Assembly (NCBI GenBank): GCA_949878435.1
Contig: CATLAK010000013.1
Coordinates: 1-64,000, forward strand
Length of the DNA stretch: 64,000 nucleotides
Direction of reading: 5' to 3'
From: an uncultured Lachnospiraceae bacterium
GTDB taxonomy: Bacteria > Bacillota > Clostridia > Lachnospirales > Lachnospiraceae
This document shows positions 34,918 through 43,437 of this stretch, in pieces. The notes under the pieces are model-generated. The model was not told where the DNA came from and did no database searches. It saw only the letters and a program-made list of their open reading frames with translations. Position 1 is the stretch's first letter. Each line of letters opens with the position of its first letter. Both the position numbers and the translations under genes were made by a program.

Positions 34918-37026
34918 TTAGAACAACCTCTTGACTGCCCCCGTCATATCATTTGCCATATCCTCCGGCACAGGCGCCAATTCCATTTTAACCAAAAGCA
35001 GATTCTCACCATTTCTGGGAAGCTCTGAAACTGCAATACACACATTTGGATCCTGGCTCTCAAATACATAGCACCCTGGCTTTACCGTTTTTCCGTTGGT
35101 CTGAATATATTTCTTTTGTAGCGGCACATCCGTTTCATTCAGCCGCAGTTCCTTTATTTTAACCATGCAGGAACGGTCTGCCGGGTCGATCCTAAGCCCT
35201 TTTACATTGCCATCAAAAGGAATATTGGCTTCTATTTCATATTCGCCAACATAAATATCCGGCATATAACAGGAATCTTCCTCCCTGAATCCGCTTCCTC
35301 TGTCATAGTAGACCTGAATCCTCTGATTCAGGATTTTTTGAAGATGACGCTCCATCAGCTTTTTGGGATCCACACTGTAAGTGCCGATGGATGCCCTGAT
35401 TTCTCCCATAGAACTGCGCTTGCCGGTTACCTGCTTTTGAAATTTCCCTTCTTTTTCACGGTAATCTTCCGCTTTCTGCTGGCTGATTCCCAGCTTATCC
35501 ATAATCAAATCCAGATTTAGCTTGTTTCGTTTTTCTTCCTCCAGCACATAACAATAAATTGCCCTGAATGCCACTTCAGAGGAGGGAATTTTCTTTTCCA
35601 CCGTCCATTCATAATCAATCACGGTAAACTGATCCCCATCTACAAGGATATTGGCAAAAATCAAATCGTAATCTGTAACCTCTTGCTCCTCCCCATACGA
35701 AATCAATTCATAATATCGGTCGAACAAGCGATAAAACTCGTCCATATCTTCCCGCTCAAGGCACCTGTCTAAGAGTTCCTCCAATGTAATGCCTTTTTCA
35801 TAGGGAAATTCTGCATAACTTCCATCCTCTGCGAGAAAACATTGGTTAATTGCAAGCCCGCTTCCCTCATATCTTTTCTTTAATAGCTCACAAGAGCGCT
35901 TCATTCCCATTACATGTTCCCTCGCAGGCGCATTTAAGGGGATTTTCCGTACCACTCTTCCCTCCGGCGTATCTGCGATTTCCGTCCGGAGTGCATACTT
36001 TTCCGCCCTGTCATTTGAATATTTGACATAGCAAGTATCTGCGCCTTTTCCTATAAGTACCAGATAAGAATTGGAAAAAATGGGAAACAGACCGTCTTCT
36101 ATGATTCCGTCAAACACATATTTCTCATTGAACATCACCATCCTGTCACGGTCAAAATTCCGCATATTGTCCGTCAGCTCACCTGACCCGGGCAGCCTTT
36201 TATCTGAATACAGAGTCGTAGGAAATTTGTAGTCCGGATAGGGATAATAAAAAGAATAGTTTTCCACGCCGCAGTTTTTAAAGATTTTTTCAAGACCCGT
36301 TCTGGTAAAGGTTCGGGCACTCCCTCCTTCCGGATACCCCTCTAGACCGCTGAAGTAAGTCCCAAGGTGATCTTCCTTACATCCCGCCCAGTATTTGAGA
36401 CCAAATTTGTTTTCAATGGCGATTACGATGCATCCATCCTTTTTTACATGCTTCATCATGATTTTCAAAAAATCTTCATAAGGCGTCTTTGTGTGAATAT
36501 AGGACTGCCCATATTCAAATACGCCAATCATACAGGCAAAATCATAATCTTCAGAAAGGGATGGTTCAATATCGCTGAAATTTCCCACATGAATCTCAAT
36601 GTTGTCTCTGTCCTGATTTCGATAGGCATTGATCAGGCTGCGTTTGGCAGATAGATCGATGCAAGTGACGCTCCCCGCTTTTTCTGAAAGTTTTTCCGTT
36701 ATTGCGCCACAGCCGGAACCGATTTCCAACACTTTATCAGAAGGCTTGATGGGAATCCAGTCTACGATGTTTCCCCTAAGAGGTGATAAATGATAGAGAA
36801 TCGGCCAACTTTTCCGTTCTTCTATGACCGCTGGATATTCCACTCTTGAAGCATTTTTTACAATTGCCAGTATTTCGTCCTCAATAGCTCCATCACTATA
36901 TAAATCCTTTCCCGGATAATACCTATAGTCAAGCCTCACCTTCCCGATTTCTTCCGGCAGTTTTCCCAACAGTTCTTCTTCCTTCAAATGAATGGGCTTA
37001 GGTCTTGTGCGCTTACTCTCGTTCAT
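34918..37026 (-). CDS. methyltransferase fused to a kinase-like domain (WbdD-like chain-end modifier)
   Basis: The protein has 702 aa. The N-terminal third is a class I SAM methyltransferase: V-L-E-I-G-S-G-C-G-A-I-T-E-K near residue 95, C-I-D-L-S-A, and C-M-I-G-V-F-E-Y-G. The middle has kinase-like features: Y-D-L-I-F-A-N-I-L-V-D (catalytic-loop-like, ~455) followed by V-I-D-Y-E-W-T, resembling aminoglycoside-kinase folds. The tail (~540-702) is strand-rich. In E. coli O8/O9a, WbdD with methyltransferase and kinase domains caps the O-polysaccharide and signals export through Wzt. This gene lies 14 bases from a wzt with the matching type of C-terminal domain. The WbdD parallel is by architecture only. 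Confidence 0.75.
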   Translation of the reverse strand: MNESKRTRPKPIHLKEEELLGKLPEEIGKVRLDYRYYPGKDLYSDGAIEDEILAIVKNASRVEYPAVIEERKSWPILYHLSPLRGNIVDWIPIKPSDKVLEIGSGCGAITEKLSEKAGSVTCIDLSAKRSLINAYRNQDRDNIEIHVGNFSDIEPSLSEDYDFACMIGVFEYGQSYIHTKTPYEDFLKIMMKHVKKDGCIVIAIENKFGLKYWAGCKEDHLGTYFSGLEGYPEGGSARTFTRTGLEKIFKNCGVENYSFYYPYPDYKFPTTLYSDKRLPGSGELTDNMRNFDRDRMVMFNEKYVFDGIIEDGLFPIFSNSYLVLIGKGADTCYVKYSNDRAEKYALRTEIADTPEGRVVRKIPLNAPAREHVMGMKRSCELLKKRYEGSGLAINQCFLAEDGSYAEFPYEKGITLEELLDRCLEREDMDEFYRLFDRYYELISYGEEQEVTDYDLIFANILVDGDQFTVIDYEWTVEKKIPSSEVAFRAIYCYVLEEEKRNKLNLDLIMDKLGISQQKAEDYREKEGKFQKQVTGKRSSMGEIRASIGTYSVDPKKLMERHLQKILNQRIQVYYDRGSGFREEDSCYMPDIYVGEYEIEANIPFDGNVKGLRIDPADRSCMVKIKELRLNETDVPLQKKYIQTNGKTVKPGCYVFESQDPNVCIAVSELPRNGENLLLVKMELAPVPEDMANDMTGAVKRLF

Positions 37027-37040
37027 GGAATGTGTCCTTT

Positions 37041-38411
37041 CTACTGCTCGTCAATAACCTCTATCTTAGAATTGGTATCGTAAAAGCCAACCGTGTCCTT
37101 ATCCGATATCACCGTCAGATTCATCACATCATACAGTCGATGATACACCGTAAAGTCTTCCTTCTCATATCCTGTAACCCCAAGGGAAAGGAGATATTCT
37201 CCCCCTTGTAAATCTAAGTTCTGCGTAAATACGATATGTTTAACACTGCCTGCCTTTACCGGCTCCAAAAATGCCTTTTCCACCATGGTATTGGTTCCGG
37301 TAATCTCCACTCCCTTGATATTTTTGATTGTAAATGCAAAAATGGGCTCGCAGATATCCTCCTTAAAGCATACCTTCATATGTATGCTGCACTGTCCGCC
37401 CTTAAGCACGGCGCTGCAGTTCCTGCCTGCCTCATCTGTAATATAATATGACTCGATAAGCGCCTGTTTCGTTCCATATTCCAGCAAATCCGGATTTACG
37501 CAGGCGCCGGTACTATCCTCTTCCCCTGCACCGTCCTGCATAGTTTCTTCCTTCGCGCCAGAGTCCTCCAAGTTTTCTCCCCCTGCATGCCGTTTTCCTG
37601 CCCTGGCAGCCGCCGCTCCAATTTCTTCATCGTCCAGAAGCGAGGCATCTTCCTCATGGGGAAGGGGATACTGCCCCACAAGCACCTGCTTATAGGCGTC
37701 TATCATTTCCTTCGGCGTTCCTTCGCCTAATTTCACTCCTTGGTTGAGCAGGACCACACGATCACAATATTTGCTGATACTGCCAAGATCATGGCTTACG
37801 AATACGATGGTCTTTCCCATCTTTTTAAACTCTTCAAATTTATGATAACATTTTGCTTGGAAGAAGACATCTCCCACGGACAGCGCTTCATCTACAATCA
37901 GTATCTCAGGATCGATATTGATTGCCACCGCAAAGGCAAGGCGCACGAACATACCGCTGGAATAAGTCTTTACAGGCTGATAAACGTAGTCTCCAATATC
38001 GGCAAATCCAAGAATTTCATCCATCTTAGCGTCTATTTCCTTTTTGGAAAATCCAATCATGGTTCCGTTCAAGTAGACATTTTCAATTCCATTGTACTCC
38101 ATATTAAATCCAGCTCCCAGTTCAAGCAGTGCGGAAATACGTCCATTCACATTCACAGAGCCTTTGGTTGGATTCAAAACACCTGTTATTATTTTAAGAA
38201 TCGTAGACTTGCCAGAACCATTGGTTCCGATGATTCCCACCGTTTCCCCCTGATAAATCGACATATCTACCCCTTTGAGGGCATAGTGCTCCTTATAACG
38301 CTTCTTTCTACCAAATCCCAATGCCTCTTTCAGTCTGTCAGAAGGCTTATCATAAAGTTTGTATGCTTTTTCCAGATCTTTTACCTGTATGGCAGTCTTT
38401 TTTCCATCCAT
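37041..38411 (-). CDS. wzt: polysaccharide ABC exporter ATPase with C-terminal glycan-binding-type domain
   Basis: The protein has 456 aa. Residues ~1-245 form the ATPase: Walker A G-T-N-G-S-G-K-S, signature T-Y-S-S-G-M, Walker B I-L-I-V-D-E-A-L. A linker of ~60 charged residues (D-E-E-I-G-A-A-A..G-A-G-E-E-D) leads to a ~150-residue beta-rich domain with A-F-T-I-K-N-I-K-G-V-E-I-T-G-T-N and G-E-Y-L-L-S-L-G-V, the Wzt_C pattern. In Gram-negative O8/O9a systems this domain recognises the capped chain end. With the permease at 38471 it should export the lipid-linked glycan. Confidence 0.93.
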   Translation of the reverse strand: MDGKKTAIQVKDLEKAYKLYDKPSDRLKEALGFGRKKRYKEHYALKGVDMSIYQGETVGIIGTNGSGKSTILKIITGVLNPTKGSVNVNGRISALLELGAGFNMEYNGIENVYLNGTMIGFSKKEIDAKMDEILGFADIGDYVYQPVKTYSSGMFVRLAFAVAINIDPEILIVDEALSVGDVFFQAKCYHKFEEFKKMGKTIVFVSHDLGSISKYCDRVVLLNQGVKLGEGTPKEMIDAYKQVLVGQYPLPHEEDASLLDDEEIGAAAARAGKRHAGGENLEDSGAKEETMQDGAGEEDSTGACVNPDLLEYGTKQALIESYYITDEAGRNCSAVLKGGQCSIHMKVCFKEDICEPIFAFTIKNIKGVEITGTNTMVEKAFLEPVKAGSVKHIVFTQNLDLQGGEYLLSLGVTGYEKEDFTVYHRLYDVMNLTVISDKDTVGFYDTNSKIEVIDEQ

Positions 38412-38470
38412 CTTTCGACTTTCTCCTGCTTTCGCCTTTCTCTTAAAACCTTTTTATGATGCCGCCAGGC

Positions 38471-39502
38471 TTAAAGCACATCTGCAAAATGCACCTTCAA
38501 CCTCTTAAAGATCAACGACCCTACGCAGAACAAGGTGACCGTAAATATCCAGAAATAAGTAGAAGAATAAAAATGTTCAAAAAACCATTCATCCCCATAT
38601 ATTGCATTTCTGTAACCATTTACAATATAAACCAGAGGATTGAGCTTAAAAAGGGTGATGATCTTATCGTTATTCAACATATCAATATTCCAAAGAATCG
38701 GCGTCGCCCACATCCCCACCTGTAGGCTGATGTTGATAATCTGTCCCAGATCCCTGAAAAAAACCACAATTGCACAACTGCAGTAACTCATGGCAAGCAC
38801 CAGGATGAACAGACAGAAGCTATAATAGAATACCTGTAATGTATACAGATTGGGATAATATCCATAACAAACGGCAACTACCAGCAGAACTCCCACAAAA
38901 AACAGATGGATAAAGGTGGCGGCAATTAACTTGATAATCGGGAGAATACTGATATTGAATACCACCTTCTTCACAAGATAGCTATATTCCAGCAGCGCAT
39001 TGGTTCCGTTTGTAATTGCTTCGGAAAAATAAAACCAGGGCACCAATCCTGCCGTAAGGTATAAGACATAAGGCACCTCCACACCGCTTGCCACCAACTG
39101 GCTTCGTGTCTGAAAGACCTTGTCGAACACGATCCAATACATGAGTACCGTCACCACGGGCTGCACCAGCGCCCACAAAAAGCCAAGATAAGAACCCGCA
39201 TAACGCTTTTTGAAATCATTTTTGGACAATTTCCAGATTAACTCCCGGCTTTGGAACAATTCTTTCGGGATAATGAACATCCTGTCATAATACAGTCCAA
39301 AAATAATGCAGGCAAGCGTAAGGAGGGCACATGCGCAGAATTTTTTCAAATCCTCCGTATGCTGATCGGGCGCTAAGGGATTGCTGTGGGAAAGTACCAT
39401 AATCGCCACTAGAATACAGATTCCGTAAAAAATTCCGATTCCCAGCGGCTTTGGCAGCTTTTTCAATTTGAACTGCTTATTCTCTTTCACATCACCCTTC
39501 AT
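38471..39502 (-). CDS. wzm: polysaccharide ABC exporter permease
   Basis: The protein has 343 aa. The ABC-2 permease body (from ~95: L-S-K-N-D-F-K-K-R-Y-A-G-S-Y-L-G-F-L-W-A-L-V-Q-P) has six membrane helices, and the C-terminal end keeps the N-P-L-V-Y-I-V-N-G-Y-R element. Two extra helices at the N-terminus (~20-75) are not part of classical Wzm. It pairs with the ATPase 59 bases downstream. Confidence 0.93.
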   Translation of the reverse strand: MKGDVKENKQFKLKKLPKPLGIGIFYGICILVAIMVLSHSNPLAPDQHTEDLKKFCACALLTLACIIFGLYYDRMFIIPKELFQSRELIWKLSKNDFKKRYAGSYLGFLWALVQPVVTVLMYWIVFDKVFQTRSQLVASGVEVPYVLYLTAGLVPWFYFSEAITNGTNALLEYSYLVKKVVFNISILPIIKLIAATFIHLFFVGVLLVVAVCYGYYPNLYTLQVFYYSFCLFILVLAMSYCSCAIVVFFRDLGQIINISLQVGMWATPILWNIDMLNNDKIITLFKLNPLVYIVNGYRNAIYGDEWFFEHFYSSTYFWIFTVTLFCVGSLIFKRLKVHFADVL

Positions 39503-39505
39503 ACA

Positions 39506-40072
39506 CTATCCGTTCTTTCTGCTTTCCGTATATTCTTTGATTCCGCCCCACTTTTTATCCTTGTCAGACATAATCAGCTCTGTTCCCTGCAAGATAGGCC
39601 ATTGGATGCCGATTTCCGGATCATCAAACTTAATTCCGCCCTCATCGTTGGGATGATAAAAATCTGTACATTTATAGGCAAACTCTGCATAATCCGACAG
39701 GACGACAAATCCATGGGCAAAGTTCTTCGGAATGAAAAACTGCCTCTTATTCTCCGCGGAGAGAACCACGCCGTACCACTTTCCGTAAGTGGCGGAACCG
39801 GGTCTTAAATCCACTGCCACATCAAACACTTCCCCCGCAATCACACGCACAAGCTTGTCCTGGGGGTAATGAATCTGAAAATGGAGCCCTCTTAAAACAT
39901 TCTTTACGGAAGAAGACTGATTATCCTGTACAAAAACCTGATCGATACCTGCTTCCTTATAATCGTTATAATTGTAAGTCTCCATAAAATATCCCCTTGC
40001 ATCCCCAAAGACGGCAGGGGTAATTATCTTTAATCCTTCAATTTCACATGTTTCAACCGTTATTTTTCCCAT
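39506..40072 (-). CDS. rfbC: dTDP-4-dehydrorhamnose 3,5-epimerase
   Basis: The protein has 188 aa, as usual. The cupin fold shows D-A-R-G-Y-F-M-E-T-Y, Q-D-N-Q-S-S-S, L-R-G-L-H-F-Q (catalytic His), V-D-L-R-P-G-S, F-A-H-G-F-V-V-L, and Y-K-C-T-D-F-Y-H-P. It epimerises C3 and C5 of dTDP-4-keto-6-deoxyglucose on the way to dTDP-L-rhamnose. It follows rfbA by 17 bases. Confidence 0.96.
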   Translation of the reverse strand: MGKITVETCEIEGLKIITPAVFGDARGYFMETYNYNDYKEAGIDQVFVQDNQSSSVKNVLRGLHFQIHYPQDKLVRVIAGEVFDVAVDLRPGSATYGKWYGVVLSAENKRQFFIPKNFAHGFVVLSDYAEFAYKCTDFYHPNDEGGIKFDDPEIGIQWPILQGTELIMSDKDKKWGGIKEYTESRKNG

Positions 40073-40089
40073 ATTTTCCTCCAGTCACT

Positions 40090-40959
40090 TTATAATCCTT
40101 CTGCAACTTCTTTCATATATTTTCCATAATCTGTCTTCATAAGCGGTTCCGCCAGCGTAAGAAGCTGTTCTCTGTTGATAAATCCCCTCTTATAGGCAAT
40201 TTCCTCAATGCAGGAGATGTACAGCCCCTGACGTTTCTGGAAAGCTGCCACAAAATCAGCCGCATCTAAAAGAGAATCATGATTGCCTGTGTCCAGCCAT
40301 GCAAAGCCTCTTCCTAAGGTCTCAACGTGCAGCGTTCCTCTGCGCAAGTATTCATTATTGATACTGGTAATTTCAATCTCCCCTCTGGCAGAAGGCTCAA
40401 CATTTTCAGCAATCCTTACCACGTCATTATCATAAAAATAAAGTCCCGGCACCGCGTAATTGCTCTTTGGATGTTCCGGTTTTTCTTCTATGGAAAGCGC
40501 CTTCCCGGACTCGTCAAATTCGACCACGCCGTATTCCCTGGGGTCACGGACATAATACCCAAAAATCGTCGCTCCTTTTTCCCTTGACGCCACATCCCTG
40601 AGCACCCTGGAAAAACTCTGTCCATAAAAAATATTATCGCCGAGCACCAGTGCCACACTATCTTTACCGATAAATTCAGCGCCAATGATAAACGCATCTG
40701 CAAGTCCCCTGGGCTTATCTTGAATCGCATAAGAAAACTGCATCCCCAGCTGACTCCCATCCCCTAAAAGTTCTTCAAAGACCGGCAGATCCCTTGGGGT
40801 AGAGATAATCAGCACCTCCCTGATCCCTGCCAGCATCAGTGTAGACAGGGGATAGTAAATCATTGGCTTATCATAAACCGGCATAATCTGCTTACTGATT
40901 GCCTTCGTAAGCGGATAAAGCCGCGTCCCTGCACCGCCCGCCAAAATAATTCCTTTCAT
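40090..40959 (-). CDS. rfbA: glucose-1-phosphate thymidylyltransferase
   Basis: The protein has 289 aa from the ATG at 40959, behind GGAGG; the open frame extends to 41025 without a site. It has [11 protein letters not shown] at the N-terminus, [20 protein letters not shown] and [14 protein letters not shown]. It makes dTDP-glucose. It heads the rfbA-rfbC-wzm-wzt block and is separated from rfbB by a toxin-antitoxin locus and fold-back DNA. Confidence 0.96.
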   Translation of the reverse strand: MKGIILAGGAGTRLYPLTKAISKQIMPVYDKPMIYYPLSTLMLAGIREVLIISTPRDLPVFEELLGDGSQLGMQFSYAIQDKPRGLADAFIIGAEFIGKDSVALVLGDNIFYGQSFSRVLRDVASREKGATIFGYYVRDPREYGVVEFDESGKALSIEEKPEHPKSNYAVPGLYFYDNDVVRIAENVEPSARGEIEITSINNEYLRRGTLHVETLGRGFAWLDTGNHDSLLDAADFVAAFQKRQGLYISCIEEIAYKRGFINREQLLTLAEPLMKTDYGKYMKEVAEGL

Positions 40960-41060
40960 ATTTGAACACCTCCAAAGCTTCTCTTTCCACGCACAATACG
41001 CATAACTCATATGATTATACCACAAAATGGGAGTGATTGTAAATCACTCCCATTTTCCTG

Positions 41061-41122
41061 TCATCTGCGCCGAGCCATCCTCTCTCCAAACTACTCTCCT
41101 GTACTTGCAGGCTGAACTATTA
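41061..41122. repeat. extra copy of the element D arm
   Basis: About 62 bases (from TCATCTGCGCCGAGCCATCC to CTGAACTATTAC) match the right arm of element D (42238-42302) in direct orientation and its left arm (41957-42020) in inverted orientation. The CptIN-like toxin-antitoxin locus therefore lies between two inverted arm copies. Confidence 0.85.
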
Positions 41123-41254
41123 CTCTGCGTGCTGAATTAGATGAAAATGAACAAATAACACAATTCGCTTTTGCAAATGTATTAGCGGCTGAAATGTCAT
41201 CAGTAATGACAGAATATGGATTTATTTTAACAGTCAGAATGGGTGTTGCACTGG
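41123..41254 (+). pseudogene. fragment of an unidentified gene
   Basis: On the plus strand an open stretch reads E-L-D-E-N-E-Q-I-T-Q-F-A-F-A-N-V-L-A-A-E and continues to about 41250. It has no start signal of its own and abuts the arm copy. It looks like coding DNA cut off at the arm, but I cannot name the source. Confidence 0.35.
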
Positions 41255-41740
41255 TCAGTTTCCTACATTTAATTTTTCTTCCATCAGATGATAGATACGG
41301 TCGATGTCCGTATAGAAAAGAGATATGCCGCGTTTGTGCAGACGGATATTGTAGCTTAGATTATCGGCAATCAGTTTTGCTGTGGAGTCATGCAGGGATA
41401 AAGGAACACCTTTGCTTGTATGTATATGGTCGAAATAATCCGCTGTGGTCGGAAATGCGTTCTGTATAAGGAAAGCAGCATCCCAGCCGCCGCATTTACC
41501 CAGCACGATCTTGGTGCATTTTTTATACCGGGTAACCTGCCGGTTGTAGATATTCTGATACTTCTCAAACTTGGAACTTACAGGAACCATCCAGTAAATT
41601 CCAGCATTTTGGGAATCCTGAATGGCAAGGTAATGGGGGCGGTAATTCCCGTCCTCTTTGTTTGCCATCAGTGAGCTGTCCTGCACTTCCTCCAAAAAAG
41701 CATCTTTGATGTGGTAAAAAAATCCAGATTGTATATTCAT
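41255..41740 (-). CDS. type III toxin-antitoxin endoribonuclease, CptN/ToxN-like
   Basis: The protein has 161 aa from the ATG at 41740, right behind AAGGAGGAAC. Landmarks are G-F-F-Y-H-I-K-D-A-F, R-P-H-Y-L-A-I-Q-D, I-Y-W-M-V-P-V-S-S-K-F-E-K-Y, A-F-L-I-Q-N-A-F-P-T and the closing K-R-G-I-S-L-F-Y-T-D-I. Size and motifs fit ToxN-superfamily RNases, nearest to the CptN/TenpN branch. Such toxins cut RNA and are held by an RNA made of short tandem repeats. The upstream DNA has exactly that: promoter, two 49-base repeats and a terminator before the ribosome site. The locus may serve plasmid-like maintenance or phage defence. Confidence 0.82.
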   Translation of the reverse strand: MNIQSGFFYHIKDAFLEEVQDSSLMANKEDGNYRPHYLAIQDSQNAGIYWMVPVSSKFEKYQNIYNRQVTRYKKCTKIVLGKCGGWDAAFLIQNAFPTTADYFDHIHTSKGVPLSLHDSTAKLIADNLSYNIRLHKRGISLFYTDIDRIYHLMEEKLNVGN

Positions 41741-41751
41741 GTTCCTCCTTA

Positions 41752-41781
41752 ATAAAAATCCCCACCATGGAGGGTGGGGAT
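41752..41781 (-). terminator. terminator between antitoxin RNA and toxin
   Basis: On the minus strand CCCCACC..GGTGGGG is followed by ATTTTTATT. In type III systems a leaky terminator here sets the excess of antitoxin RNA over toxin mRNA. Confidence 0.85.
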
Positions 41782-41888
41782 AAATGTTCGCACCGAATAA
41801 TTTATATCCCGCACCATCGGTAAGCGGCAACATTTGACGCACTGAATAATTTATACCCCGCACCATCAGTAAGCGGCAACATTTTCTA
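41782..41888 (-). ncRNA. type III antitoxin RNA (CptI-like tandem repeats)
   Basis: Two tandem 49-base units lie at 41789-41837 and 41838-41886, differing at only a few positions. On the transcript each reads AATGTTGCCGCTTAC, then ATGGTGCGGG, then ATAAATTATTC. The expected transcript start from the promoter at 41896-41924 falls at the first repeat. Each repeat is expected to be cut out by the toxin and to bind it. Confidence 0.8.
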
Positions 41889-41895
41889 TATTTTT

Positions 41896-41924
41896 ATTAT
41901 ATGCAGAAAATGAGAAAAAATCAA
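41896..41924 (-). promoter_or_regulatory. promoter of the antitoxin-toxin transcript
   Basis: On the minus strand TTGATT (41924-41919), 17 bases and a perfect TATAAT (41901-41896). It is strong and placed to start transcription at the first antitoxin repeat. Confidence 0.85.
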
Positions 41925-41956
41925 TGATATATTTGGGTGTTCATAAACATAAAAAG

Positions 41957-42302
41957 TGTAACAACAATTCAGCCTGCAAGTACAGGAGAGTAGTTTGGAG
42001 AACGGATGGCTCGGCGCAGATGGCAGCACACCTTATCTTTTCCAGTCTCTGCGAAAAATCGGCAATTTCACTTACAGAATGTGAGCAGACCTAGGGCAAA
42101 ATCGCCATGGATGGCGATTTTAGGAGCCAAACGGCATGGATGCCGTCTTGGCTCCGCCCCGACCGTCTTGAAACACCTAAACACATTCTGTTAGTGAAAT
42201 CCGATTTTGAGAGGAGACTGGAAAAGATAAGGTGTTCCGCCATCTGCGCCGAGCCATCCGCTCTCCAAGCTGCTCTCCTGTACTTGCAGGCTGAATTGTT
42301 AC
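41957..42302. repeat. long fold-back element D
   Basis: About 346 bases. Arms 41957-42030 and ~42230-42302 pair with each other. The inner module (TTATCTTTTCCAGTCTCTGC to GAGACTGGAAAAGATAA) is the one found in A, B and C, with both central hairpins complete (AAAATCGCC..GGCGATTTT; GGAGCCAA..TTGGCTCC). A third arm copy lies at 41061-41122, beyond the toxin-antitoxin locus. The element ends about 15 bases before the rfbB stop codon. Confidence 0.9.
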
Positions 42303-42317
42303 CTGCGCTGCTTTTGG

Positions 42318-43400
42318 CTATTTGTTTTCATACATGGATGCATAATACTTTTGGTAATCGCCGCTGGTCACATTCTTCATCCATTCTTCGTGTTCAAAGA
42401 ACCATGCAATCGTGCGCCTGATTCCCTCCTTGAACATGGTTTCCGGTTCCCATCCGATTTCCGCTTTGATTTTGTCCGGCGCAATGGCATATCTTCTATC
42501 ATGCCCCTTTCTGTCTTCCACATACGTAATCAAATCTTCGCTGACCAGTTTCGTTCTTGGATCATTCTCTGGCAGCATCTCCTTTAATGTGTCCAAGATG
42601 ATATGGATGATTTCAATATTCTGCTTTTCATTGTGTCCGCCTATATTATAAGTCTCAAAAAGCCTTCCCTTTTCCTGCACCATGTCGATTGCCTTCGCAT
42701 GATCCTCCACATACAGCCAGTCGCGGACATTTTTGCCGTCTCCGTAGACAGGGAGTTTTTTACCCTGCAGCGCATTATTGATGATGAGAGGAATCAGCTT
42801 TTCCGGGAACTGGTAAGGTCCGTAATTATTGGAGCAATTGGTGATATTCGCCGGGAATTTATAAGTGTCCATATACGCCTTCACAAGCATGTCCGAACTT
42901 GCCTTACTGGCAGAATAGGGACTGTGAGGAGCATAGGGCGTCGTCTCATAAAAATAGCCACCATCCTCTTCAAGAGAACCATATACCTCATCCGTCGATA
43001 CATGAAGGAATTTCTTATCCGGCTTAAAGGTTCCGTCTGGGTTCTCCCAGGCTGCTTTCGCACAGTTGAGCATTACCGCGGTCCCCAATACATTGGTCTG
43101 GACGAACACCTCAGGCGTCCTGATGCTCCTGTCCACATGGCTTTCCGCCGCAAAATGCACCACTCTGTCAATATCATTCTCTGCGAAAATCCCTGCAATA
43201 GCTTCCTTATCGCAGATATCCGCTTTTATGAATGTATAATTCTCCCTCTCTTCTACATCCTTAAGGTTTTCAAGGTTACCCGCATAAGTAAGCGCATCCA
43301 CATTAATGATACGGATTTCATTATCATATTTTTTGAACATGTAATGAATGTAATTGGATCCGATAAAACCAGCTCCTCCTGTCACTAAATAAGTCCTCAT
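42318..43400 (-). CDS. rfbB: dTDP-glucose 4,6-dehydratase
   Basis: The protein has 360 aa. The NAD site G-G-A-G-F-I-G-S-N-Y is at residue 8, followed by D-A-L-T-Y-A-G-N-L-E, H-F-A-A-E-S-H-V-D-R-S, V-S-T-D-E-V-Y-G (catalytic Thr/Asp/Glu), Y-S-A-S-K (catalytic Tyr and Lys), and N-C-S-N-N-Y-G-P-Y-Q-F-P-E-K. It makes dTDP-4-keto-6-deoxyglucose. Its neighbour rfbA is ~1.4 kb away across the inserted DNA, which has split a once compact operon. Confidence 0.96.
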   Translation of the reverse strand: MRTYLVTGGAGFIGSNYIHYMFKKYDNEIRIINVDALTYAGNLENLKDVEERENYTFIKADICDKEAIAGIFAENDIDRVVHFAAESHVDRSIRTPEVFVQTNVLGTAVMLNCAKAAWENPDGTFKPDKKFLHVSTDEVYGSLEEDGGYFYETTPYAPHSPYSASKASSDMLVKAYMDTYKFPANITNCSNNYGPYQFPEKLIPLIINNALQGKKLPVYGDGKNVRDWLYVEDHAKAIDMVQEKGRLFETYNIGGHNEKQNIEIIHIILDTLKEMLPENDPRTKLVSEDLITYVEDRKGHDRRYAIAPDKIKAEIGWEPETMFKEGIRRTIAWFFEHEEWMKNVTSGDYQKYYASMYENK

Positions 43401-43437
43401 TTTCTTTTCTCCATTCTTTTTGATAAAGCTTTCTTAT

